From Leifsonia sp. Leaf336 (GTDB lineage Bacteria; Actinomycetota; Actinomycetes; Actinomycetales; Microbacteriaceae), in NCBI RefSeq assembly GCF_001423695.1, contig NZ_LMOZ01000002.1, positions 372,658 to 436,657 of the forward strand: DNA of 64,000 bases, written 5' to 3'. Within the stretch, counting starts at the first letter, position 1; each line of letters opens with the position of its first letter. A program made the position numbers and the translations under genes. The notes under the pieces were generated by a model. It was not told the origin of the DNA. It ran no database searches and saw only the letters and a list, made by a program, of their open reading frames with translations. Positions 44,576 through 53,722 of the stretch are shown here, one piece after another.

Positions 44576-47151
44576 TAGCCGCCGGCTCCCGGACCGGGAG
44601 TCGGCGTGCTCTTCTGCAGAGTGAGCGTGACCTGGGTGCCGGCCTTCGCGGGTGTGCCCGCGCCCGGATCCATCGCCTGGACGATGTCGTTGGGGGAGGC
44701 GCCACCGCCGTTGACCCTCGCGCTGAACCCGGCTGCCGCCAAGGCCTGTTGCGCGTCGGAGAGCTTCTGCCCGACCACGTTGGGGATGGCGACGAGGGAG
44801 CCGTTGCTCGTGTAGAGCGTCACGACCGTGCCCTTGCCGACGGACGAGCCGGCGGCGGGGTTGCTCGAGGCCACCGTGCCGGCCGGTGCCGCAGAGTCCT
44901 GCGGTCCGCCGTCGGTGCTGTCGAGACCCAGTCCGTTCAGGATGGACTTCGCCTCGTCGGGCGACTTGCCGGTGAGGTCGGGGATGGTGACCTGCACGCC
45001 CTGCACGAGCTTGCTGTTCGGCGACGGGAAGGAGTCGCCGCCGTACTTGCCGACGGCGGCGGACATCATGATGCGCTGGACGGACGTTCGGGCGCTCGCG
45101 GGCGAGGTGCCGTGGGTCGGATAGGTCTTGCGCATGTCCTGGTGGCCGCTCACGTTGCCGACCCAATACGCGCCGGCGACCTTCGTCGTCGCGGCGACGA
45201 GCCACAGCTGCTCGTTGCCGTCGGTCGTGCCGGTCTTGGCCAGCATGTCCTTGCCGGTCGTGTTCATGCCCGAGGCAGTCCCACCGCCCTGGGTGACCTT
45301 CTGCATCGCGTAGGCCATGCCCGCCGCGATGGCCGGGTCGACGGACTGCTGGCACTTCGTCGCAGGAGGCTTGACCTCCTTGCCGCCGCCGTCAGTGATC
45401 TTGTCGATGGCGATCGGCGAGCAGGTGACGCCGCCGTTGGCGATACCCGCGAACGCGGTCGCCATGGTCAGCGGGGCGATCTCGTTGGTTCCGAGGACGC
45501 TCGCCGGGTTGGTCCCCAACTCCTCGCCCTTAGCCGTGTGCACGCCGAAGGCCTGGGCGGTGTCCCGGATCTTGCACATGTCGAGCTGGGACGCCATCGA
45601 CACGAACGCGGTGTTGATGGAGAGCTGCGTCGCCTGGACGGCGCTGCGCGTGCCTTCCTCGCCGGGGCTGTCGTTCGTGGGCCAGCGTGCGCCGGTCGGC
45701 CCGTAAGCGCCCCCCGGATAGCAGTAGCCCTTGAACGTTCCGGACGGGTACGTGCGGATGTTCGCGTTGACCGTCTCGTACAGCGAGTGGCCTTCTTTCA
45801 GCCACTCCGCCAGGGTGAACGTCTTGTACGTCGATCCCACCTGGAATCCGCCGGAGCCGCCGTACTGGTAATCGGTGGCGTAGTTGATGCTGGTGTACTG
45901 CCCGCCGGAGTTCAGCACGTCCGGGTCCTGGCTGTACTGCTTGTTCTGCGCCATGTAGAGAACGCGGCCGGTGCCCGGCTGCACGCCGACGAGCACGCCG
46001 CCGATGTCGAACTTGTAGACCTCCGGCACGTACGACGCGAGCGTGTCTGTCGCGACCTTCTGCAGGTCCAGGTCGAGCGACGTGTAGATCTTGTAGCCAC
46101 CGCGGTTGAAGTTGGCGGCGCGGGTGTCCTCGTCGGCGCCGAACGACGCGTCGTTGAGGATGATCTTCTGGACGTAATCGCAGAAGTACGCGGACGAACC
46201 GGCCGTCTGGCATCCGCGCACCGACGGCGTGATGACCGGCGTGATCGGGGTCTTCATCGCCTCGTCGTACTGCGCCTTGGTCAGCTTCTTGTACTCGTAC
46301 ATCTTGCCGAGGATGTAGTCGCGACGATCCTTGTTCTTGGCGTAGCCGTTGGCGGCGCCGTTGGTCGTCGAGGCGGGGTTGTCGATCTTGAGGCCGGTCG
46401 GCTCGTTGACGATCGCGACGAGGCTGGCGGCCTGGGCCGGAGTCAGCGCGGCGGCCGTGACGTTGTAGTAGTAGCGGGCAGCGGCCTCGATGCCGTAGAC
46501 CGAGCCGCCGAAGCCGGCGATGTTGAGGTAGCCCTCGAGGATCTGGTCCTTGGTGTACTTCTTCTCCAGACCGATGGCGTACTTCATCTCCTTGACCTTG
46601 CGGTCGGGAGTGACACCGGTCGAGTCGTCGACGCAGCTCTGGTACTTGGCCTTCTGCTCCTTGGTCTTGACCGGCATGGCCTCGCACTTCTGCAGCAGCA
46701 CGTTCTTCACGTACTGCTGGGTGATCGAAGATCCGCCCTGTACGCCGCCACCGGAGACAGTGGAAAGGACACCACGCATGGTGCCCTGGATGTCGACGCC
46801 TCCGTGGCTGTAGAACCGTGGATCTTCACCGGCGATCGCGGCGTCTTTGACCGCCTGCGACATCTGGTCGAAGCCGACCGGGAGGCGGTTCTGGGAGTAG
46901 AAGGTCGCGAGAGCGACGTCCGAGCCGTCGGTGTTCTTCGCGTAGATGGTGGTCGGCTGAGCGAGCTGGCCGATCTGGAGGTACTCCGGAAGGCCCTCGA
47001 ACACGCCGATGCCGTTGTTGGCGGCCATGCCCGTCACGGCGATGGCGGGCGTGACGGCAGCGGTGACCAGAAGACCGGCCACGGCACTCATGCCGACGAA
47101 AGCGCCGACTGCTCCGAGCACACCTCTAGCCTGTGGTTTTTGCGCAGACAT
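44575..47151 (-). CDS. ponA: Bifunctional class A penicillin-binding protein with PASTA domains
   Basis: 858 residues. A short cytoplasmic N-terminus and one transmembrane segment (about 12-40) lead to the glycosyltransferase domain (GEDPRFYSHGGVDIQGTMRG, GGSSITQQYVKN, then KEMKYAIGLEKKYTKDQIL as KVKEMKYAIGLEK). The transpeptidase domain has the active-site motif STYK in FQVGSTYKTFTLAEW and the KTGT triad member in LAKTGTTDGNEQ. Two PASTA repeats (about 710-850: IPDLTGKSPDEAKSILNGLG and IPNVVGQKLSDAQQALAAAG) end the protein with a Pro/Gly tail. It polymerises and cross-links peptidoglycan. ATG 47151 fits a leaderless promoter six bases away. Confidence 0.95.
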   Translation of the reverse strand: MSAQKPQARGVLGAVGAFVGMSAVAGLLVTAAVTPAIAVTGMAANNGIGVFEGLPEYLQIGQLAQPTTIYAKNTDGSDVALATFYSQNRLPVGFDQMSQAVKDAAIAGEDPRFYSHGGVDIQGTMRGVLSTVSGGGVQGGSSITQQYVKNVLLQKCEAMPVKTKEQKAKYQSCVDDSTGVTPDRKVKEMKYAIGLEKKYTKDQILEGYLNIAGFGGSVYGIEAAARYYYNVTAAALTPAQAASLVAIVNEPTGLKIDNPASTTNGAANGYAKNKDRRDYILGKMYEYKKLTKAQYDEAMKTPITPVITPSVRGCQTAGSSAYFCDYVQKIILNDASFGADEDTRAANFNRGGYKIYTSLDLDLQKVATDTLASYVPEVYKFDIGGVLVGVQPGTGRVLYMAQNKQYSQDPDVLNSGGQYTSINYATDYQYGGSGGFQVGSTYKTFTLAEWLKEGHSLYETVNANIRTYPSGTFKGYCYPGGAYGPTGARWPTNDSPGEEGTRSAVQATQLSINTAFVSMASQLDMCKIRDTAQAFGVHTAKGEELGTNPASVLGTNEIAPLTMATAFAGIANGGVTCSPIAIDKITDGGGKEVKPPATKCQQSVDPAIAAGMAYAMQKVTQGGGTASGMNTTGKDMLAKTGTTDGNEQLWLVAATTKVAGAYWVGNVSGHQDMRKTYPTHGTSPASARTSVQRIMMSAAVGKYGGDSFPSPNSKLVQGVQVTIPDLTGKSPDEAKSILNGLGLDSTDGGPQDSAAPAGTVASSNPAAGSSVGKGTVVTLYTSNGSLVAIPNVVGQKLSDAQQALAAAGFSARVNGGGASPNDIVQAMDPGAGTPAKAGTQVTLTLQKSTPTPGPGAGG

Positions 47152-47163
47152 AGGATCAGAGTA
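47149..47163 (-). promoter_or_regulatory. Leaderless promoter of the PASTA PBP gene
   Basis: On the minus strand TACTCT (47163-47158) is followed by six bases and the ATG at 47151. No ribosome-binding sequence is present. The divergent plus-strand gene starts only about 53 bases away. Confidence 0.6.
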
Positions 47164-47203
47164 GGCGATGAACCTGATAAACCCCCCGAATGAAAAGAGC
47201 ACC

Positions 47204-47371
47204 ATGCTGCGCTGGGAATACCTTACGACTCCTCTCATGATCCATAACACCGCCGCCATCCTGAACAACTGGGGCTCGGAAGGGTGGGAGCTCGTGCAGG
47301 TCGTGACCGGCCCCGAGGGTGGGCTGGTCGCCTACCTCAAGCGTCCGGTGCAGAGCGAGGAGGCCGTCTGA
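47204..47371 (+). CDS. Small conserved protein with WEYLTTP motif (DUF4177-like)
   Basis: 55 residues: MLRWEYLTTPLMIHNTAA then NNWGSEGWELVQVV and a basic end. The compact WEY...GWELV pattern resembles DUF4177-like proteins, which form a small alpha/beta fold of unknown function. ATG 47204 is preferred because relatives begin close to the WEYL strand; ATG 47168 in the same frame would add 12 residues. The stop overlaps the RidA start (TGATG), so the two are coupled, and the gene is divergent from the PBP. Confidence 0.75.
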   Translation: MLRWEYLTTPLMIHNTAAILNNWGSEGWELVQVVTGPEGGLVAYLKRPVQSEEAV

Positions 47372-47841
47372 TGGCCGCGATCGAAGCGCGTCTCGCAGAG
47401 CTCGGCATCGACCTCCCGGCCGTCGTGCCGCCGGTTGCCGCCTATACCCCGGCGGTCGTCGACGCCGGCCACGTCTACACGTCGGGTCAGCTCCCGATGG
47501 TCTCCGGCACCCTCCCCGCGACCGGCAAGGTCGGCGACGGTCACGGTCTCGTGCCGGCCGACGACGCCAAGGAGTACGCGCGCATCTGCGCGCTCAACGC
47601 CCTCGCCGCGGTCAAGAGCGTCATCGGCTCGCTCGACCGGGTGACCCGCGTCGTCAAAGTCGTCGGCTTCGTCTCGTCCGACCCGTCGTTCACCGGCCAG
47701 CCCGGCGTCATCAATGGCGCCTCCGAGGTGCTCGGCGAGATCTTCGGCGACGCCGGAGTGCACGCTCGCTCCGCGGTCGGCGTCGCGGTCCTCCCGCTCG
47801 ACGCCCCCGTCGAGGTCGAGCTCATCGTCGCCTACGAATAG
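47371..47841 (+). CDS. RidA-family protein
   Basis: 156 residues of the YjgF/YER057c/UK114 superfamily, of the longer subgroup (PPVAAYTPAVVDAGHVYTSGQLP, ATGKVGDGHGLVPADDAKEYAR, VKSVIGSLDRVTRVVKVVGFV, HARSAVGVAVLPLDAPVEVE). Canonical RidA hydrolyses reactive enamine/imine intermediates from PLP enzymes with an Arg of the RxxxxxxxLP region; here ARSAVGVAVLP provides that Arg. It is coupled to the WEYL gene and ends at a perfect terminator convergent with acs. Confidence 0.88.
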   Translation: MAAIEARLAELGIDLPAVVPPVAAYTPAVVDAGHVYTSGQLPMVSGTLPATGKVGDGHGLVPADDAKEYARICALNALAAVKSVIGSLDRVTRVVKVVGFVSSDPSFTGQPGVINGASEVLGEIFGDAGVHARSAVGVAVLPLDAPVEVELIVAYE

Positions 47842-47854
47842 GACCTCGGCAAAC

Positions 47855-47895
47855 AGGAAACCGTCGCGAATCCGATCGATTCGCGACGGTTTCCT
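47855..47895. terminator. Perfect 18-pair terminator between RidA gene and acs
   Basis: Arms 47855-47872 and 47878-47895 are fully complementary (AGGAAACCGTCGCG at the left end) with a five-base loop. It lies between convergent genes and can serve both strands. Confidence 0.85.
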
Positions 47896-47915
47896 TTCGC
47901 CGGTTCGGCGCCTCG

Positions 47916-49865
<1,950 letters not shown>

Positions 49866-49960
49866 GGGGAGTCTTTTCGCTCCTTTGCGATGCGGATGTT
49901 CGAGTCGTGGCGCGACAATGCCTGACTCTACAACGTGCCGGTGACGGGCTCCGATCAGAC

Positions 49961-49988
49961 TTGCGTTTGCATTGATTGTGCGTAAACT
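49961..49988 (+). promoter_or_regulatory. Probable promoter of the 6C RNA
   Basis: TTGCGT (49961-49966), a 16-base spacer and TAAACT (49983-49988), giving a start near 49995. A second -10-like GATAAT at 50004-50009 would give a start near 50016, directly at the first hairpin, but lacks a clear -35. The region also contains the opposite-strand acs promoter. Confidence 0.5.
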
Positions 49989-49994
49989 AGTCAC

Positions 49995-50096
49995 CGGCCG
50001 AATGATAATTCTGGCGTGCGGCGCAATCGATTCCCCCCAATCCTGCGCCGCAGTGGCCGCACCTGTTCCCCCCAATAGGTGCGGCCCCCCTTTTTT
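49995..50096 (+). ncRNA. 6C RNA
   Basis: Two hairpins each present six C in a row in the loop. Hairpin 1: TGCGGCGCA (50017-50025) with TGCGCCGCA (50044-50052), CCCCCC at 50033-50038. Hairpin 2: GGCCGCACCT (50055-50064) with AGGTGCGGCC (50077-50086), CCCCCC at 50068-50073, followed by TTTTTT. Both loops contain the identical TTCCCCCCAAT. This is the defining structure of the actinobacterial 6C RNA (B11 in Mycobacterium tuberculosis), which uses its C-rich loops to pair with G-rich ribosome sites. Placement directly before a tad cluster matches the mycobacterial neighbourhood. The 5' end is uncertain (49995 or about 50016). Confidence 0.85.
50055..50096 (+). terminator. Intrinsic terminator of the 6C RNA
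   Basis: Second hairpin of the 6C RNA (ten perfect pairs, 12-base loop) followed by CCCC and six T residues at 50091-50096. One of the few terminators here with a clear U-tract. Confidence 0.85.
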
Positions 50097-50206
50097 AACC
50101 GGTGGTGCAGGGTAGTTCTCCGCCTCCGGGGTGTGGATGAGCGGGTCTCTCCACAAATTCGGTCGACCGGCGTCCGGGCCGGCGCCGGTCTTCGTAGCGT
50201 CGAGGC

Positions 50207-51199
50207 ATGACGATCTCGACGGTCCCTCCCGCCCTCCCTCGAACCGATGCGACCGCGCGGGGCGAACCGGGGCCGTGGGAGACGTTCGGCCCGCTGACCC
50301 CCTATCTGATGCGGGAGGGCGTCACCGATCTCTTCCTCACCGGCGACGGGGTGCTGTGGTCCGATGGCGGGGCTCGCGGTCTCCATCGGGTAGATGGGTG
50401 GCACGCGGACGCGCAGGATGCCCGGCGCCTCGCGACGCGGTTGATCGCCAGCGGCGGCAGACACCTCGATGAGGCCACGCCGTTCGCCGACGTGCGGCTC
50501 GCGGGAGGGGTGCGCGTCCACGCGGTTCTCGCCCCGATCTCCACGTCGGGAGCGGTGATCTCGATCCGGGTGCCCTCCGCCGTCGCCCTGGGCATCGACG
50601 AACTGGTGCGCGCCGGGTCCCTATCGTCCGCCGACGCGGCCCGGCTCCGGGAGGCGGTGGCGGCGCGCACCAACATCCTCGTCACGGGCGCGGGAGGGGC
50701 CGGCAAGACCACGCTCCTGGGGGCGATCCTGGCCCAGGCGCCGCCCCACGAGCGGATCGTGCTCATCGAGGACGTTGCTGAGCTCCGCATCGCACATCCG
50801 CACGTGGTCGGGCTGCAGACGCGGCAACCGAACCTGGAGGGCGCGGGAGGCGTGGGGCTGCGCAGGCTGGTGCGCGAAGCGCTTCGGATGCGCCCCGACC
50901 GCCTCGTCCTCGGCGAGTGCAGGGGCGAGGAGGTCGTCGACCTGCTCGCGGCGTTGAACACCGGGCACGACGGGGGCGCCGGAACGCTGCACGCGAACTC
51001 GCTCGCCGACGTGCCGGCGCGCCTGGAGGCCCTCGGCGCGCTGGCAGGGCTGAACGAGATCGCTGTCGCACGCCAGACGCTCTCCGCTATCGGCCTGATC
51101 GTCCACGTCGAGAGGGTGGGCGAGCGTCGCGGGATCAGCGGGTTCGGGCGATTCACGACGACCGCCCATGGACGGCTCGCGGTGATCGGCGATGCCTGA
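50207..51199 (+). CDS. tadA: Tad/Flp pilus assembly ATPase
   Basis: 330 residues, CpaF/TadA group of secretion ATPases. N-terminal domain with [19 protein letters not shown]; Walker [18 protein letters not shown] near residue 162, [18 protein letters not shown] (Asp box), the Walker B region [19 protein letters not shown] and the His box [21 protein letters not shown]. It powers pilin polymerisation at the membrane. It overlaps the TadB-like gene by eight bases. No TadZ/Ssd gene precedes it; the 6C RNA lies directly upstream. Confidence 0.92.
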   Translation: MTISTVPPALPRTDATARGEPGPWETFGPLTPYLMREGVTDLFLTGDGVLWSDGGARGLHRVDGWHADAQDARRLATRLIASGGRHLDEATPFADVRLAGGVRVHAVLAPISTSGAVISIRVPSAVALGIDELVRAGSLSSADAARLREAVAARTNILVTGAGGAGKTTLLGAILAQAPPHERIVLIEDVAELRIAHPHVVGLQTRQPNLEGAGGVGLRRLVREALRMRPDRLVLGECRGEEVVDLLAALNTGHDGGAGTLHANSLADVPARLEALGALAGLNEIAVARQTLSAIGLIVHVERVGERRGISGFGRFTTTAHGRLAVIGDA

Positions 51200-52181
51200 G
51201 GCCGCGGCTCGCGGCGAACCGGGCGATGACCTGCTGGCACGGTCGGTCGAGGCGCTGGCGGTTCTGCTCGACGCGGGAATCTCCCCGGTCTCGGTCTGGG
51301 CGTATCTCGCCGAGGACGCCGAGCACCCCGCGCTGCGGGCCGCGGCGCGGCGGGTCGCGGACGGCGTGCCGCCGTCGGAGGCGCTCGCCGACGCGTCTCG
51401 GTGGCGCCGAGCCGAACGAGCGACGGCGAGGTCGAAGCGGGGGATGGCGCTGACGAGGCAACATGCTGGGCTCGATCACGGCATGGCCACGGTGGCGGCC
51501 GCGTGGGCCGTGGCGGAGCATGCCGGTGCCGCCCTGGCACCTGCGTTGCGCGGAGCGGCGACCGCCTTGCGAGATCGAGCGGAGACGGCGCGCGACGTGC
51601 GCACCTCCCTCGCCGGACCCCGTGCCACCGCACGGCTGATGGCCTGGTTGCCGCTGGTCGGCGTCGCCATGGCGTATGTCATCGGAGTCGATGTCGTGGG
51701 AGCACTGGCCGACGGCCCGCTCGGCTGGGGAGCGGCCGGTGCCGGGGTGTCCCTGATGGCGGCGGGTCGCGCGTGGACGGCCCGCCTCGTCCGCGCGGCT
51801 TCGCGAGCCGGCCCTGTGGCAGGCGCGGAACCGGAGTTGATGGCGATTGCGCTGGCTGGCGGGATGTCGCCGGGTCGCGCGAGGCAGCTGGTCGCGAAGA
51901 CGAGAGAGAGGATCGGACTGCGCGCGGAGGACGCCGGGAGCTCCGTCGATCGAGTTCTCCGCATCGCTGAGCGAGCGGGCGCACCGGCGATCGAGCTGCT
52001 GTCCGCGGAGGCATTGCAGGAACGTCGCATCGCGAGAGCGAAAGGTCGCACCGGGGCGGAGCTGCTCGGAGTCCGTCTGCTGCTCCCATTGGGGATCTGC
52101 GTGCTGCCGGCGTTCGTGTTGCTCGGGGTCGTCCCCGTCGTTCTCGCGATGATGTCCTCCACCTTCACTGGCCTGGTGTGA
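51192..52181 (+). CDS. tadB: Tad platform protein (TadB/TadC-like, T2SF domains)
   Basis: 329 residues with T2SS-F type features twice: an N-terminal cytosolic helical block (LARSVEALAVLLDAGISPVSV), a transmembrane pair near 155-195 (MAWLPLVGVAMAYVIGVDVV), a second cytosolic block (MAIALAGGMSPGRARQLVAK) and a final hydrophobic segment (LGICVLPAFVLLGVVPVVLAMM). In mycobacteria two separate genes, Rv3658c and Rv3657c, fill these roles; here one gene appears to span both. It anchors the ATPase to the membrane. Start overlaps tadA. Confidence 0.82.
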   Translation: MPEAAARGEPGDDLLARSVEALAVLLDAGISPVSVWAYLAEDAEHPALRAAARRVADGVPPSEALADASRWRRAERATARSKRGMALTRQHAGLDHGMATVAAAWAVAEHAGAALAPALRGAATALRDRAETARDVRTSLAGPRATARLMAWLPLVGVAMAYVIGVDVVGALADGPLGWGAAGAGVSLMAAGRAWTARLVRAASRAGPVAGAEPELMAIALAGGMSPGRARQLVAKTRERIGLRAEDAGSSVDRVLRIAERAGAPAIELLSAEALQERRIARAKGRTGAELLGVRLLLPLGICVLPAFVLLGVVPVVLAMMSSTFTGLV

Positions 52182-52284
52182 GCTGTCCACAGATTCGCCC
52201 GCGAGCGCACGATCGGCGGCGTCGGAGGGCACGATCGGAAGAGGGCCACGAAGTCTCGTGGCACGTATCGGAACGGGGGAAATC

Positions 52285-52485
52285 ATGGGCGAGATCATGC
52301 GTGAGCCGCGGAGCGTTCTCCAACGGCTGCGTTGGGAAGACCGCGGTGCGAGCACCGCGGAGTATGCCGTGACTACGATGGCGGCGGTCGGATTCGCGGG
52401 CGCACTGCTGATGCTGCTGCGCGGAGATGAGGTTCGGTCGGTGCTCGCCGACCTGGTGCGTCGAGCGCTGACAGTCGATGGCTGA
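52285..52485 (+). CDS. Flp-type pilin (DUF4244)
   Basis: 66 residues. Basic leader MGEIMREPRSVLQRLRWEDRG, processing after Gly (RG|ASTAEYAV), Glu at +5 and Tyr at +6, then a hydrophobic helix TTMAAVGFAGALLMLL: the Flp pilin pattern. ATG 52285 is preferred over GTG 52258 because GGGGGAA lies three bases upstream, 52275-52281. That ribosome site is complementary to the UUCCCCC loops of the 6C RNA encoded 2 kb upstream. The gene is coupled to tadE by an eight-base overlap. Confidence 0.82.
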   Translation: MGEIMREPRSVLQRLRWEDRGASTAEYAVTTMAAVGFAGALLMLLRGDEVRSVLADLVRRALTVDG

Positions 52486-52864
52486 GGGGAGGGGCTCGGA
52501 CGAGGGTGCGATGGCGACTGTGGCGACTGTGGCGCCCGCGGCGACCCGTGAGCGTGGCAGCGTGACGGCGGAGTTCGCCACCGCATTGCCTGCCGTCCTG
52601 CTGTGCCTGGGGTTGTGCGTCGGCGCAGTGCAGGCTGCGGGGCAGCAGGCACGGCTACTCGATCACGCAGCAGCGGCCGCGCGTCTGATCGCACGCGGCG
52701 ATCCCGCTCCCGAGCCGCCCTCCGGGGCCGCGAGAGCGGTCGTCTCCGAGGACGAGCTGGTGTGCGTGATCCTCTCCGCGCCGAGCGGTACCGCGGGATT
52801 GGGTGCGCTGGGCGTCACCGTGTCGGCGCGGTCGTGCGTCCTCGACGATGTGGAGCCAGGATGA
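52478..52864 (+). CDS. TadE-like pseudopilin
   Basis: 128 residues: a 27-residue leader, prepilin-type site RG|SVTAEFATALP with Glu +5 and Phe +6, a hydrophobic helix (ALPAVLLCLGLCVGAVQAAGQ) and a short extracellular domain with two Cys (LVCVILSA and ARSCVLDD), likely a disulfide. TadE-family minor pilins join Flp fibres. The start overlaps the pilin stop and the end overlaps the next gene by four bases. Confidence 0.82.
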   Translation: MAEGRGSDEGAMATVATVAPAATRERGSVTAEFATALPAVLLCLGLCVGAVQAAGQQARLLDHAAAAARLIARGDPAPEPPSGAARAVVSEDELVCVILSAPSGTAGLGALGVTVSARSCVLDDVEPG

Positions 52865-53220
52865 AAGGGGCGCCGTGGCGCAGGGCGGCGGAGCTCGGCT
52901 CGGGAACCGTGCTGGCCCTCATGACGGTCGCGGTCGTCGCCGTGGTGACGACGGCGGTGATGCTCGTCAGCGGAGCATGGGCGGCGCGGCACCGCGCAGG
53001 CATCGCCGCGGATGCAGCAGCACTGGCTGCCGCGGACGTCGCCGTCGGGAGGGCACCCGGGGAATCGTGCGCCCGGGCGCAGTTCTTGGCGCGAGCCAAC
53101 GGAGCCTCGCTCGTAGACTGCGCGGTCGAGGGCGTGGTGGCGCGGGTCACCGCGGGAGTGCCGTACGCGGGGTGGCAGGCGGAGGTCCCTGCTCGCGCCG
53201 GCCCTCCAGGAACCCCGTGA
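52861..53220 (+). CDS. Rv3654c-like TadE/TadG-related protein
   Basis: 119 residues: N-terminal LGSGTVLALMTVAVVAVVTTAVML, a hydrophobic helix preceded by Gly but without the Glu at +5 that true pilins carry, then RAGIAADAAALAAADVAVG, a hallmark of TadG-like proteins, and a small domain with two Cys (SCARAQFLARANGASLVDCAV). This matches the final gene of the mycobacterial tad operon (Rv3654c). Coupled to tadE by ATGA; the operon ends here, convergent with the 83-residue gene. Confidence 0.78.
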   Translation: MKGAPWRRAAELGSGTVLALMTVAVVAVVTTAVMLVSGAWAARHRAGIAADAAALAAADVAVGRAPGESCARAQFLARANGASLVDCAVEGVVARVTAGVPYAGWQAEVPARAGPPGTP

Positions 53221-53231
53221 CGGTGCTCGGC

Positions 53232-53483
53232 TCAGTCGAAGACGGTCTCCACGTAGCGGTACGCCACGGCGCTGGGGAGCGAGGCGCTCGGGTCGTCCGA
53301 GGCGTACTCCGTCTCGGAGGCCGAGCCGCGCACGTACAGGTAGTGCTTGCCGCCCGACTGAGCGGCCAGTTCCAGTCGCGGTTGAGGGACGCCGGAGTCG
53401 AGGAAGGACGTGGAGATGGTCTTGCCCTCCAGAGGGCCGTCGATGAGCTTGGCGGTGTACGTCGTCATTGATGTCGTTGCCAT
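53232..53483 (-). CDS. Conserved-looking small protein, function unknown
   Basis: 83 residues: MATTSMTTYTAKLIDGPLEG, FLDSGVPQPRLELAAQSGGK then HYLYVRG and AYRYVETVFD. No membrane segment or signal. The start has GAGGACA about nine bases upstream on the minus strand, and codon use looks genuine. Its compact beta-rich pattern does not match a family known to me. It lies between the tad cluster and topA. Confidence 0.65.
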   Translation of the reverse strand: MATTSMTTYTAKLIDGPLEGKTISTSFLDSGVPQPRLELAAQSGGKHYLYVRGSASETEYASDDPSASLPSAVAYRYVETVFD

Positions 53484-53722
53484 GAACTCATTGTCCTCCC
53501 GCGCTCTGCAAGGCAACAGGGCCCGACCCGCCGCGGAGGTGCGCCTGCGGCGAACGCCGGCGTCGACCCAGCAGGCGATTAGGCACACAACCGGCCTAGG
53601 TGTGTATGGTTTGCCTGTTGGGCCGCACGGCTCACGCTCGCCGCTCTCTGTGCGGCGCTCGGGGGAGCGATTTCGGGCCGGCGGGGTCCGTCTGAACACA
53701 GCAGCTATATAAGAGGAGTCAA
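53484..53722 (+). promoter_or_regulatory. Intergenic region upstream of topA
   Basis: 239 bases between the divergent small gene and topA. TATATA at 53706-53711 lies just before the AAGAGGAG ribosome site and is too close to the start to be a normal -10. TAGGTGTGTATGG near 53596-53608 contains a possible -10 (TATGGT). The stretch GCACACAACC...GGTGTGT forms a partial inverted repeat. No other gene is seen. Confidence 0.4.

Noticed and set aside
50031-50076. Tandem TTCCCCCCAAT copies as a simple direct repeat or CRISPR-like unit
   Set aside because: Only two copies, each centred in a hairpin loop, which is explained by the 6C RNA structure.
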